A DNA stretch of 64,000 nucleotides, from positions 25,648-89,647 of the forward strand of contig JAHCBB010000020.1 in the NCBI GenBank assembly GCA_019634635.1, in the 5' to 3' direction. This stretch comes from Verrucomicrobiia bacterium (GTDB taxonomy: Bacteria; Verrucomicrobiota; Verrucomicrobiia; Limisphaerales; UBA9464). Under the pieces are notes generated by a model. It ran no database searches, was not told the DNA's origin, and worked only from the letters and a program-made list of their open reading frames with translations. Below, piece after piece: positions 26,101-33,507 of the stretch. Made by a program: the position numbers and the translations under genes. Each line of letters opens with the position of its first letter. Position 1 is the first letter of the stretch.

Positions 26101-28261
26101 TCCCCGTTGGGAAATTCAGGTGGTCGGCGAACACGCTCGATTCCTCGTAGAAGCCGTCACCGTCGGCATCCCGGAGCCGTCGCACCACGCCGCCCGGCCT
26201 CCCCTCCACGCCGTTCGGATAGTCGCCCATTTCCACCACCCAGAGCGTCCCGTGGGCGTCCCACTGAAAGTCCACCGGATCGAGCACCGCGGGCTCGTGG
26301 GCGACGAGTTCGACGACATGGTCCGGAGCGACTTCGATGGCGGCGAGGGAGGCTGCGGGGTCGAGCGGTGGGGGTTGCAGGCCGTTGAGGAGGTCGGCGA
26401 ACGACACGCGGTCCACGAGGTCCGGGAGCTGGGCGGTGTCCTCGTTCTGGACCCAAAGGTGGTCGTGAGCGAACCACGCACCGTAGTTCGGATGCGGGCC
26501 GCCCTTGACGATCATCGGAATCTGCGGTCGCTCCCCGCGCCGGCCGGCGAGAACCTGCCGGGACCAGCCGGCGGCGAAACCCAGGAAGGGCTTGGGCACA
26601 TGGAGCCAGAGCCCGAACCCCGATTCATTCGATGCGATGACATCCGGGTGGCCGTCGCGGTTCAGGTCCACGAACCGGACCCCGTTGTCGCGTCCCTCGG
26701 CGGTCACCACGGAAACCCCGGACGGAAGCGCGTATTCGAGTGGCTGCCAGCGCTGCGTTCCCGGGGACCAGCGGAAGATCCGGTTTTGTCCGGGGTTGGA
26801 CACCACGAGTTCGGTCACTCCGTCGCCATCCACGTCGCGGAACCGCACGCCCTGGTCGCGTCCGCCCGTGCTGGTCCTTACCGGGCGTCCCTCGATTTCA
26901 AGGCCCGCCAGCAACAGGGGTGCCCCGGTCCATTCCCGACCATCAAACTGCCAGGCCCCCTGCCGCGTCTCGTCGGCGACCAGCAGGCACGGCCGCCCCG
27001 AGGGATCCACGATGCCGAAGCGTCCGCCGGTGGATCGCGACGGACCGCCGTCCGCACGGGTGACCAGGGGCGCGGGGAAATCGCCATCCACCCAGCGTTT
27101 TTCTGACGGATCCCAAACCCGGGTGATGCGGGCGTTGTCATTGGCGACCACCACATCGAGGAAACCGTCGAGATTGAGATCGAGCAGTCGCACACCGTTG
27201 TCCCCGCCATCCGGGTCCCGGACGCCGTGGCCGGCCAGCAGATGGCGCTCGAGCCGCTCCTGCACGTCGCGGAAATTCAGGATCTTCACCTTGCGCCCGT
27301 GATGTGCGACGGCGTGATCCACGATCTCGATCACCTGATCGCTCCCAATCCACGCGTAGGGATGGAAGGTCATCACCCAGATTCCCTGCTTGAGGACCGC
27401 GATGTCCACCGCCGCCTTCATGTCGGCGAGGGTTTGCGGGTGCTTTTCCCCGTGGATTCGAAATCCCTCGTAGTCGTCCGGAATGGCAAAGGGCAGCTCC
27501 CAGAACCGGTTGCCGATGAGGTACGGGTAGGGGTGATCCCGGATGTAATTGATGTAGCCGGGGGGCAGATACTTCTCGAAACGGGGCTGTCCGGACCCGT
27601 CCAGGACCAGTTCGCGCGGCAGGTCCGGGTCCGCCGGGGTCGGCAGCATGCCGATCGAGCTGCTGAGGGAGAGGAAATTTCCACGGGGGGTCACGCCCAT
27701 CAGGATCTCGGCAAAGAGGCGCGGACTGACCGAGTTGATGCCGTCCATGCAGGGCGTGCGGAAGGCCACCGGGCGGTTGTTGGGCACGGTGAAGGCGTGG
27801 TCCACGCAGCGGTCGTAGGTGTCCTTGGCGGCATCGAAGTTTCCCCGGGCGAGGATCGGGCATGGATGGTCCGCGGTGTGCGTCTCCAGCGTCACCCCCT
27901 CGGCCAGCCATTGCTGAAGGTGCGGCTCGGCCGGATCCATCGCATTGGCCATGATGCTCACCGGGGCGCGTCCCTCGATGGCCTTCAGACGGTTCAGGAT
28001 CGGGCGGAGATAGGTCTCGTAGGGACCGTGTTCGCGCATGTCATCTATCGCAAACACCAGCACCGCCTCCACGCCTTCCTCCCCAACCCACTGCGGCGTG
28101 GTCAGCCTGGGGGACCGGTGATCGGGATGGTACAAATCGCAGAACTCATCCAGGACGGTGAGCCGGTTGCCATCCGGAGCGGCGGCGTGAGCGCCACAGG
28201 GCAGGGCGCATGCCGTCACCAGGACGGACAGGAGGCTTGCGGGGAGGGCAGGAACGTTCAT
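23114..28261 (-). CDS. giant secreted fusion: deacetylase-like, FG-GAP/VCBS, PVC dehydrogenase, HEAT, cytochrome c
   Basis: A 1715-residue exported protein. After a signal peptide (residues 1-25) comes a polysaccharide-deacetylase-like region to about 340, with relics of the NodB motifs: VFAIDDM, the pair HTADH, RTPCMDG and TFHPYAW. Three FG-GAP/VCBS-type repeats follow (DLNLDGFLDVVVAND near 350, DVDGDGVTELVVSN near 475, DLNRDGHPDVIASN near 525). A PVC-type membrane-bound dehydrogenase/propeller region starts near 640 (AHEPAVLDPVDFQWD). Alpha-helical HEAT-like repeats occupy about 1060-1370, a haem c site CATCH lies near 1440, and a carbohydrate-binding-like beta domain ends the protein. The dehydrogenase-HEAT-haem part is a known PVC architecture; the N-terminal deacetylase-like extension is unusual. 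I infer periplasmic glycan or sugar oxidation coupled to electron transfer. The start is the ATG at 28261; 28288 is an alternative. Confidence 0.85.
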   Translation of the reverse strand: MNVPALPASLLSVLVTACALPCGAHAAAPDGNRLTVLDEFCDLYHPDHRSPRLTTPQWVGEEGVEAVLVFAIDDMREHGPYETYLRPILNRLKAIEGRAPVSIMANAMDPAEPHLQQWLAEGVTLETHTADHPCPILARGNFDAAKDTYDRCVDHAFTVPNNRPVAFRTPCMDGINSVSPRLFAEILMGVTPRGNFLSLSSSIGMLPTPADPDLPRELVLDGSGQPRFEKYLPPGYINYIRDHPYPYLIGNRFWELPFAIPDDYEGFRIHGEKHPQTLADMKAAVDIAVLKQGIWVMTFHPYAWIGSDQVIEIVDHAVAHHGRKVKILNFRDVQERLERHLLAGHGVRDPDGGDNGVRLLDLNLDGFLDVVVANDNARITRVWDPSEKRWVDGDFPAPLVTRADGGPSRSTGGRFGIVDPSGRPCLLVADETRQGAWQFDGREWTGAPLLLAGLEIEGRPVRTSTGGRDQGVRFRDVDGDGVTELVVSNPGQNRIFRWSPGTQRWQPLEYALPSGVSVVTAEGRDNGVRFVDLNRDGHPDVIASNESGFGLWLHVPKPFLGFAAGWSRQVLAGRRGERPQIPMIVKGGPHPNYGAWFAHDHLWVQNEDTAQLPDLVDRVSFADLLNGLQPPPLDPAASLAAIEVAPDHVVELVAHEPAVLDPVDFQWDAHGTLWVVEMGDYPNGVEGRPGGVVRRLRDADGDGFYEESSVFADHLNFPTGILPWRSGVLVSAAPDLLFLEDRDGDGRADFSEVLLTGFGEGNQQHRFNGFELGLDHWIHGANGDSGGTITSTRTGTTVDLGTRDFRFRPDTGEFRLTAGQTQFGRRRDDWGNWFGGANYTWGWHYFLDEDDVIRNPDLPVRTMRRSLAQGPDAGRVYPISRLQQRFNDVGMSGHVTSAATFGPYRDSLFGPEFERSLFIAEPSHNLVHRMPLEPDGVSFTATEPPADTGQPREFLASRDPWFRPVNVRTGPDGALYIADMYRLVIEHPEWIPDDVKARIHVRAGSDRGRLYRVRPRNASLRKIPNLAGLDPTALVQALDSPNGWQRDTVHRLLLEQRPAAAIPELARLAVAAKDPRVRLQAWCVLDGLGGLTDALGVQALGDPHPAVREHAIRLARPAVASGTASSARIRALLDLANDDWIRVRFQLALALGDWDAPRAAEVLAALAMRDHAHEDLVTAVLTSSGRHPEAVLEFILTASPEDQPLGRLVETLARQIAGNGDAAAAARVLARVADGGSKPPSGWRLRAVGALLEAAPDTFTPPEMTAWLAGARQRAREDAAPISDRLAALRLMGRDERESGEDLATLLDLMTPQTPLELQQAAVERCGVLAADRVATALLLRWRDAGPQLRGAMARTLLRRAPSAEAMVDAVARGQLTPADLGAAIRQELLRFPDERIRTRAATLLTAAHSDRRAVVVAALASVAPLAGDPERGHLRFDAHCATCHRAGAVGGGAGPNLAMLYDHGLEAVLTAILDPNLAVEDRYRTYTATLRSGDQITGLLLAETGGSITLMELNGSESTVLRRDLQALTSSDRSLMPEGFEEILTPPDLADLVAFLRASATPPRKFAGNEPSVVSPDPGGILRLAASVAEVHGEALVFEPQHRNLGFWSSQGDRAVWTVEIPTLATYRVWLDWACPQATAGNGFILSQGEFQVHGRVPATGTWDDYRQREFGALMLPPGRHRVVLRADDGLKGNLMDLREIRLVPDSGTPIPGS

Positions 28262-28460
28262 GGCAGGGACAGCGGCGGACCCGGGCATCTACAATGGCAA
28301 TCGGACACCGGAATCATGGAGGAAGGAGCCCGCGGCTCGCAAACCGGCAGTTGGCCGGGTGGGCGGACCTGATCGGCTGGGGTTCCGCCGAACCCCTGAC
28401 GTGACCGGGAATGGAGCCGGTGGGCATTCCACGTGCGCCCCGGCTGCATCAAGCCCCCTC

Positions 28461-28650
28461 GGTCCATTCCGCGAATTCACCACCACCCGATGGAGCGTGG
28501 TGTTTCGGGCCGCTGGCGCGAGCCCGGAGCAGGCCCACACCGCGCTGGAGCATCTGTGTCGGGATGCCGGAGACCCACGGTATGCCGGTGTGCGTCGCAA
28601 GGAGCGCGGGCCGGAAGACGCCGGAGAGCTGACGATCAACCAATTTGGTG
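28461..28650 (+). pseudogene. remnant of an ECF-type RNA polymerase sigma factor
   Basis: One frame reads FREFTTTRWSVVFRAAG, then ALEHLCRDAGDPRYAGVRRK and GPEDAGEL. This matches the start of verrucomicrobial/planctomycetal ECF sigma factors as I recall them: TTRWSVV, ALE-LCR-YWYPLYAYVRR, and GHSPEDAQDLTQ. Similarity ends after about 60 residues, just before DUF1186, and the tryptophan/tyrosine core of region 2 is lost. No start codon fits the family length. The rest of 28262-28783 holds the control region of the giant fusion gene and nothing else recognisable. Confidence 0.55.
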
Positions 28651-28783
28651 AACGATGTCCCCGGCTCTCCGTGCCGGGGTTTTCCCTTTACCCCGAGCCG
28701 TGTTCGAAAGGACCCTCGGACGATGCGGAGAATGACCAAGCCGGCGAATCCTGTCCGGCAGGAGGTTCTCCGCGAGTGATGCT

Positions 28784-29740
28784 GTGACGACCAACGAGAT
28801 CCTCCAACAACTTCAGCACCTTCCCGACCACACCGACTTTGCTCCTTATGAAGCGGCCCTGCTGGCCGCGGCGGAACAGCGGGAGTCCATCGTCCCGGAA
28901 CTGATTGCGGCCATTGACCGGGTCACGAACGATCCAGCCACCTACCAGGCCGAGCGCGGTTTGTGTCTGCATAACTTCGCGCTGTATCTCCTGGCGCAGT
29001 TCCGCGAACCGCAGGCGTTGAACGCGTTCGTTCGCTTCCTTTCGCTCCCCGGCGATCTGCCCCTCGACTTGACCGGTGACATGATCACCGAGGATGGCGC
29101 GACGTTGCTGGCCTCCGTCTGCGGCGGCGATTCAGCCCCGTTGCTCCGACTGGCCTTGAACGAAGGGGTCAATCCATTCGTGCGCGAGCAGGCCATTCAT
29201 GGATTGCTGGTCCAGGAGGTGTGGGGCGAGCGACCGCGGGAGGCCCTGCTGGCCGATCTGCGAAGCCTTTTCGCGCAGCTGGCCCGGCCGGGAGACAGTT
29301 ACGTTTGGGCGGGCCTGGTTGGCGCCGTTTGCGATTTGAACCTTTGCGAACTGCTTCCCGAAGTGCGTCAGGCCTATGCCGCCGCGATCGTGGACGAGGA
29401 CGTCGTCGGATCGCTCCGGGACGTGGAAGGTGAATTGGGCGCAGCAGCGCCCCGCGTTTGGGACACGCGCACCGGGGAGCAACGCGTCCGGGCCTTCACG
29501 GAGCGCCATGGTCCCATTGATGCCGTTGCTGGGTGCTCAATCTGGCTGTGCTTCCGGGACGACGATGAGGAGTCGGCGGGTTGGTCCACCGAGGAACCGC
29601 GGGACGATCAACCCGGTTTCTCGCCGCCGCCGGTGCGGCCGCTCCCGGACCCGGTGCCGTTTCGAGCTCCGTACGCCGTCGGTCGGAACGACCCTTGTCC
29701 CTGCGGCAGCGGGAAGAAGTTCAAGAAATGTTGCGGCTGA
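28784..29740 (+). CDS. DUF1186 and SEC-C motif protein
   Basis: A 318-residue soluble protein. The helical body (PELIAAIDRVTNDPATYQAE; LPLDLTGDMITEDGATLLAS) matches DUF1186, a HEAT-like domain of unknown function. The C-terminus ends in a SEC-C zinc-binding motif, VGRNDPCPCGSGKKFKKCCG, with the expected four Cys. This motif occurs at the end of SecA and on many unrelated proteins as a ribosome- or protein-binding module. The start is GTG at 28784, with AGGAGG about 18 nt upstream, which is far; an ATG just before it runs into a stop after one sense codon. It sits between two degraded genes. Confidence 0.85.
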   Translation: MTTNEILQQLQHLPDHTDFAPYEAALLAAAEQRESIVPELIAAIDRVTNDPATYQAERGLCLHNFALYLLAQFREPQALNAFVRFLSLPGDLPLDLTGDMITEDGATLLASVCGGDSAPLLRLALNEGVNPFVREQAIHGLLVQEVWGERPREALLADLRSLFAQLARPGDSYVWAGLVGAVCDLNLCELLPEVRQAYAAAIVDEDVVGSLRDVEGELGAAAPRVWDTRTGEQRVRAFTERHGPIDAVAGCSIWLCFRDDDEESAGWSTEEPRDDQPGFSPPPVRPLPDPVPFRAPYAVGRNDPCPCGSGKKFKKCCG

Positions 29741-29779
29741 AGTCGCCGCGAGGTTTCACCGGGGTTGCCCGCCGGGTTC

Positions 29780-29955
29780 AGCATTTCGGAGTTGCGGCAG
29801 GTGCTGAGAATGCGTGTCGGAGGTGCAGAGGATCAGGTGGTGCTGGAAGACGAGGGGCGCCAATCCAGAGATCATTGGTGGGAATGGCCACGCCCATCTG
29901 CTTGCTGAGCGAGGCCGGGGACGCTTTTGAGGCCTCCGCGGTCGCGTAGCGCTGC
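29780..29955 (-). pseudogene. frameshifted VapC-type PIN-domain toxin remnant
   Basis: On the minus strand one frame reads KQMGVAIPTNDLWIGA and, after one extra C, the next frame continues LVFQHHLILCTSDTHSQHLP and QLRN. Joined, they give the conserved C-terminal half of VapC toxins (IPTNDLWIAA, LVLQHDL, TRD-HF, LPQL). The N-terminal half is not recognisable in any frame and no vapB antitoxin gene is visible. A sequencing error could explain the single frameshift but not the missing N-terminus. Confidence 0.6.
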
Positions 29956-30077
29956 GGCGGGAGATCCCCGCGCCTCCGACGGGTTTTGGCCTCACCGAAC
30001 TCCCGATGGAGCACCGGTCCCTTGGCTTCCTCGAAATCATTGCCTGACTTTTGCCGCGGCCGCGTCAAGCGTCCGGG

Positions 30078-30689
30078 ATGGCTGCGACCGACCCCGGGCT
30101 TGCCCCGGTTTCCTGGACGCGGATGGTTCGGGCGGTGGAAAAGGTCCGCGAACGCCTGCTCCGCGCCGCAAGCGCTCTTGAAGCGGCCGGGATTGCCTAC
30201 GCCGTGGTGGGTGGCAACGCGGTTGCCGCGCACGTGTCGCGCGTTGATGAAGCCGCCGTCCGCACCACCCGCGGTGTGGACATCCTGCTGCGTCGTTCCG
30301 ATCTCGCGGCGGCCGGAGCCGCCTTGGCGGCGGTGGGATTCATCCATCGGCGGGTGGCCGGACTTGGCCTGGCCGGAGGAATGGATGTTTTTCTCGATGG
30401 TCCGGAAGCCAGCATTCGCGATGCGCTGCACATCGTTCCCGCCGGCGAAAAGGTACGTCCCGACAGCGTGCTCGCCGCACCGGACGTCACCGACTCCGAA
30501 GCCGGAGACCAGTTCAGGCTGATCACTCTGTCCGCGCTGGTGGCCATGAAACTGGTGAGCTTCCGTGACCGGGACCGGACCCATCTCCGCGACCTGATCG
30601 AGCTGGGTCTGCTGGATGCCTCCTGGTGTGATCGCCTGCCGCCGCCGCTGGCCGGGCGGCTGCAGCAGTTGCTGGACAGCCCGGAATGA
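30078..30689 (+). CDS. nucleotidyltransferase-like protein
   Basis: A 203-residue protein with a Pol-beta/AbiEii-type nucleotidyltransferase fold signature: IAYAVVGGNAVAAHVSRVDE for the GG motif, then RTTRGVDILLRRSDL. Family members usually have two acidic residues at the D-x-D position (for example DVDIL); here the first is Gly, so catalysis may be lost or rely on other residues. A later segment (LITLSALVAMKLVSFRDRDR, then THLRDLIEL) matches the C-terminal helices of this group. The start is uncertain: ATG at 30078 or 30123. A toxin-antitoxin-like or tRNA-modifying role is possible but unproven. Confidence 0.65.
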   Translation: MAATDPGLAPVSWTRMVRAVEKVRERLLRAASALEAAGIAYAVVGGNAVAAHVSRVDEAAVRTTRGVDILLRRSDLAAAGAALAAVGFIHRRVAGLGLAGGMDVFLDGPEASIRDALHIVPAGEKVRPDSVLAAPDVTDSEAGDQFRLITLSALVAMKLVSFRDRDRTHLRDLIELGLLDASWCDRLPPPLAGRLQQLLDSPE

Positions 30690-31401
30690 ATGGAGGGAGT
30701 CGGCTCGACAGGATCACCTGAGGAGTCCCAGGGAGCGGCTGGTGGGTGGCCTGGCGTTGGGGGAGAAGTTGACGGCGCGGCGGATTCTGAAGGGACTGCG
30801 AGCCAACCGGTCAGCAGGGTCAGCGCCGAGCGGGCAGGTGCGCTCCGGACCGACGGCGGGAACTGGGAGGTGGGGGTGCCGATTCTGCCGCAACCCGACC
30901 CCGGGGTGGACCGGTTGTTCTCCGTTGTCGTTGGCACGCGGAACAATGACGGGGCGATCCTGGAACTGCTGAATTGGGTTTTGACGATTCGCCGGGAGAG
31001 ACCTTCACGCGCGAGCAGCTCTCGCGGTTCCATCACGCGGTCGCGACGCTGGCCGTCCGTCCGCTCCTGCGCCACCTGTGCCACAGCGGCGGTTGCCCCG
31101 ACACGCCCGAGGCCCGCTTCGACGCGGGGCTCGGCACCGGAACGCCCGTCCTCGAGGACTGCGTGGACCGGAGGCCCTTCAAGTTCACCATCAAATTGGG
31201 CCGGAGCGGTCTGACCGCTGCGAACGCAGTGGACCTCGAAGTCGCGCGGCGGCAGGCCGCGGTCAGGACGGACAAGTGCCCGCGGCACGGGCGGCGGGAA
31301 TTCCGTCCATCCGGGCACCTCCTCCCGGCCAGCGGTCCGGCGCACCTGTTTGGATTTCCCCTCGCCCTGCCGCGGGGGGGGCGCCTACCTTCCGCGGCCG
31401 A
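30690..31401 (+). other. intergenic region upstream of prfB
   Basis: About 700 bp with no intact gene I can name. Two overlapping open frames in the middle look like parts of one broken gene and are listed separately. TACCTT lies 10 nt before the prfB ATG, but no convincing -35 is seen. Confidence 0.4.
30840..31305 (+). pseudogene. unidentified frameshifted coding remnant
   Basis: One frame reads GNWEVGVPILPQPDPGVDRL, then FSVVVGTRNNDGAILELLNW. The next frame continues GFDDSPGETFTREQLSRFHH, then PFKFTIKLGRSGLTAANAVD. The join near 30975 is smooth if one base is skipped, giving LLNWGFDDSPGE. Composition in both parts is protein-like and unlike the surrounding shadow frames. I do not recognise the family. 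Confidence 0.3.
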
Positions 31402-32556
31402 ATGTTCGAAGTTTCGCGGGCCAATCTGGACGTCCTGACGGCCAAGCTTGGCCAGTTGCGCCGGTTTGTGGACCTGCCGGCGTCGTTGCGTCGGATCGCC
31501 GAGTTCGATGCGCAGATGGGCTCCGACTCGTTTTGGGCGAATCAGGAGGCGGCGAAGAAGGTCATCGAGGAGGCCAACCAGTTGAAGAAGCGGGTGGAGC
31601 CGATGGTGGGGTTTGAGCGGCGGGCGGACGATCTTCGGCTCCTGCTGGACCTGGGCGAATCCGAGCCCCAGGCCGGCCAGGATGCCGTCCAGAAGGAGGT
31701 GGATGCCGAGTTGGAGGTGCTGAACCGGCAGGTGGACCGCTTCGAATTGGAGGTCCTGCTCACGGGACCCCATGACCACCGGAACGCGATCTTCAGCATT
31801 CAGGCGGGGGCCGGGGGCACCGAGGCGCAGGACTGGGCGCAGATGCTTTCGCGGATGTACGAGCGGTGGTTCGAGTCGCGCGGCTGGAAATTTGAATCCA
31901 CCGATGCGCTCCCGGGCGAGCAGGCCGGTCTGAAGAGCATCACGTACCGGGTTGAGGGCGACAATGCCTACGGGTTCTGCAAGGCCGAGCGCGGCGTTCA
32001 CCGGTTGGTGCGCATCTCCCCGTTCGACTCCAACAAACGGCGCCACACCAGCTTTTCCAGCGTGGATGTCATCGCCGAAATCAGCGATCTCAGCGAGAGC
32101 GACATCGTGATTCCCAAGAGTGAAATCCTGCGCGACACGTTTCGATCGGGCGGCAAGGGCGGGCAGAACGTGAACAAGGTCGAGACCGCCGTCCGCCTCA
32201 CGCACCTGCCCACCGGCCTGGTGGCGGCTTCGCAGGCCCAGCGCAGCCAGGCCCAGAACGAAGCCACGGCGATGGCCATGCTGATCTCCAAGCTCTATGC
32301 GCTGAAACTCGACCAGGCCAAGGGGGAGATGGAGCGGTTTTACGGGGACAAGGGCAGCGTGTCCTGGGGCAACCAGATCCGCAGCTACGTCTTCCAGCCG
32401 TACCGCATGGTCAAGGATCTGCGCACTGGCGTGCAGACGAGCAACGTCCAGGCGGTGATGGATGGCGACCTCGACGCCTTCGTCAACGGCTGGCTGCGGG
32501 CGGGGTGTCCGCTGAAGCGGAATCCCGGGCTCAAGGACGACGAGGAACTGGCATGA
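31402..32556 (+). CDS. prfB: peptide chain release factor 2
   Basis: RF2 terminates translation at UAA and UGA codons. The sequence contains the RF2 tripeptide in RISPFDSNKRRHTSF and the peptidyl-transferase motif FRSGGKGGQNVNKVETAVRL. The 384-residue length is usual. Many bacteria autoregulate prfB through an in-frame UGA and +1 frameshift near codon 26; here the corresponding stretch (LRRFVDLPASL) is read straight through with no UGA, so that control is absent. The ATG at 31402 starts MFEVSRANLDVL. The stop overlaps the trpC start by 4 bp (ATGA). Confidence 0.97.
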   Translation: MFEVSRANLDVLTAKLGQLRRFVDLPASLRRIAEFDAQMGSDSFWANQEAAKKVIEEANQLKKRVEPMVGFERRADDLRLLLDLGESEPQAGQDAVQKEVDAELEVLNRQVDRFELEVLLTGPHDHRNAIFSIQAGAGGTEAQDWAQMLSRMYERWFESRGWKFESTDALPGEQAGLKSITYRVEGDNAYGFCKAERGVHRLVRISPFDSNKRRHTSFSSVDVIAEISDLSESDIVIPKSEILRDTFRSGGKGGQNVNKVETAVRLTHLPTGLVAASQAQRSQAQNEATAMAMLISKLYALKLDQAKGEMERFYGDKGSVSWGNQIRSYVFQPYRMVKDLRTGVQTSNVQAVMDGDLDAFVNGWLRAGCPLKRNPGLKDDEELA

Positions 32557-33422
32557 ACATTCTTGATACCATCGTCGCCAGGAAAAGGATCGAGATCGGC
32601 CGGCTGCCGGCTGGGGCCGTGAGCGCCCGCCGGCTTCGCGAGGCCTTGCGGGACCGGCCGGGAGGCGTCCGGGACTTCTCCGGGGCGCTCCGGCGTCCCC
32701 GTGCCGGTGACGTCGGCCTGATTGCCGAGGTGAAGAAGGCGTCCCCCAGCCTGGGGGTGATCTGTCCCGACTTTGATCCGGTCCGGATCGCCAGGGAATA
32801 CGAAGCGGCCGGGGCGAGCTGCCTGTCGGTGCTGACCGATGAGGTCTTCTTCCAGGGTGCCCTCGACCACCTCCGCGCCGTTCGCGCGGCGGTCCGCCTG
32901 CCGCTGCTCCGCAAGGATTTCATCGTGGACGAACGGCAGATCCTCGAGGCGGCGGAGGGCGGTGCGGACGCCATCCTGCTCATCGCGGCCATCCTGGCGG
33001 ACGACCCGTTGCAGCATTTCCATGCGCTGGCCGATGCCGCCGGCCTGGCGGTGCTGGTGGAGGTGCACGATGAGGAGGAGCTGGAGCGCGCCGTGCGGTG
33101 CGGGGCCCGGCTGCTGGGGGTGAACAATCGCGACCTGAAGACCTTCCAGGTGGATCTGGCCACCACCGAGCGGCTGGCCCGACGCATTCCCGGCGATCTC
33201 CCGGGCGGGGCCCCGCTGCTGGTTGGAGAGAGCGGGATCCGGACCCGCGAGGAGGTGTTGCGTTTGAAGGCCTGCGGGGTCCGCGGAATCCTGGTCGGGG
33301 AATCGCTCATGCGCTCCGGGGACGTGGCGGGCCAGGTCGCCCGTCTCCTTGGCCTGGCGCCCGCTTCCGGACTCGGGTCGCCCACCACCCGTTCGTTGCG
33401 CGACGAACCGGCGGGTTGCTGA
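32553..33422 (+). CDS. trpC: indole-3-glycerol phosphate synthase
   Basis: TrpC closes the indole ring of carboxyphenylaminodeoxyribulose phosphate in tryptophan biosynthesis. It is a TIM barrel with the family motifs IAEVKKASPSLGVI near residue 50, the catalytic Lys in PLLRKDFIVDE near residue 112, LVEVHDEEEL, GVNNRDLKTF, and the phosphate-binding LVGESGIRTREEV and ILVGESLMRSGD. The ATG at 32553 overlaps prfB by 4 bp, giving 289 residues, slightly longer than usual because of a C-terminal tail. Coupling of trpC to prfB rather than to other trp genes is notable. Confidence 0.96.
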   Translation: MNILDTIVARKRIEIGRLPAGAVSARRLREALRDRPGGVRDFSGALRRPRAGDVGLIAEVKKASPSLGVICPDFDPVRIAREYEAAGASCLSVLTDEVFFQGALDHLRAVRAAVRLPLLRKDFIVDERQILEAAEGGADAILLIAAILADDPLQHFHALADAAGLAVLVEVHDEEELERAVRCGARLLGVNNRDLKTFQVDLATTERLARRIPGDLPGGAPLLVGESGIRTREEVLRLKACGVRGILVGESLMRSGDVAGQVARLLGLAPASGLGSPTTRSLRDEPAGC

Positions 33423-33507
33423 AGGGGTGCGTCCGCGGCGGGTGGCGGCCGGGGGCCTGCGTGTCCGCGGCCGGTCCCGACCGCGAGCGATCGGAAGCTT
33501 GCCCGGG

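Noticed and set aside
24743..27106. 787-residue plus-strand open frame
   Set aside because: It is antisense to the giant fusion gene and its composition is not protein-like.
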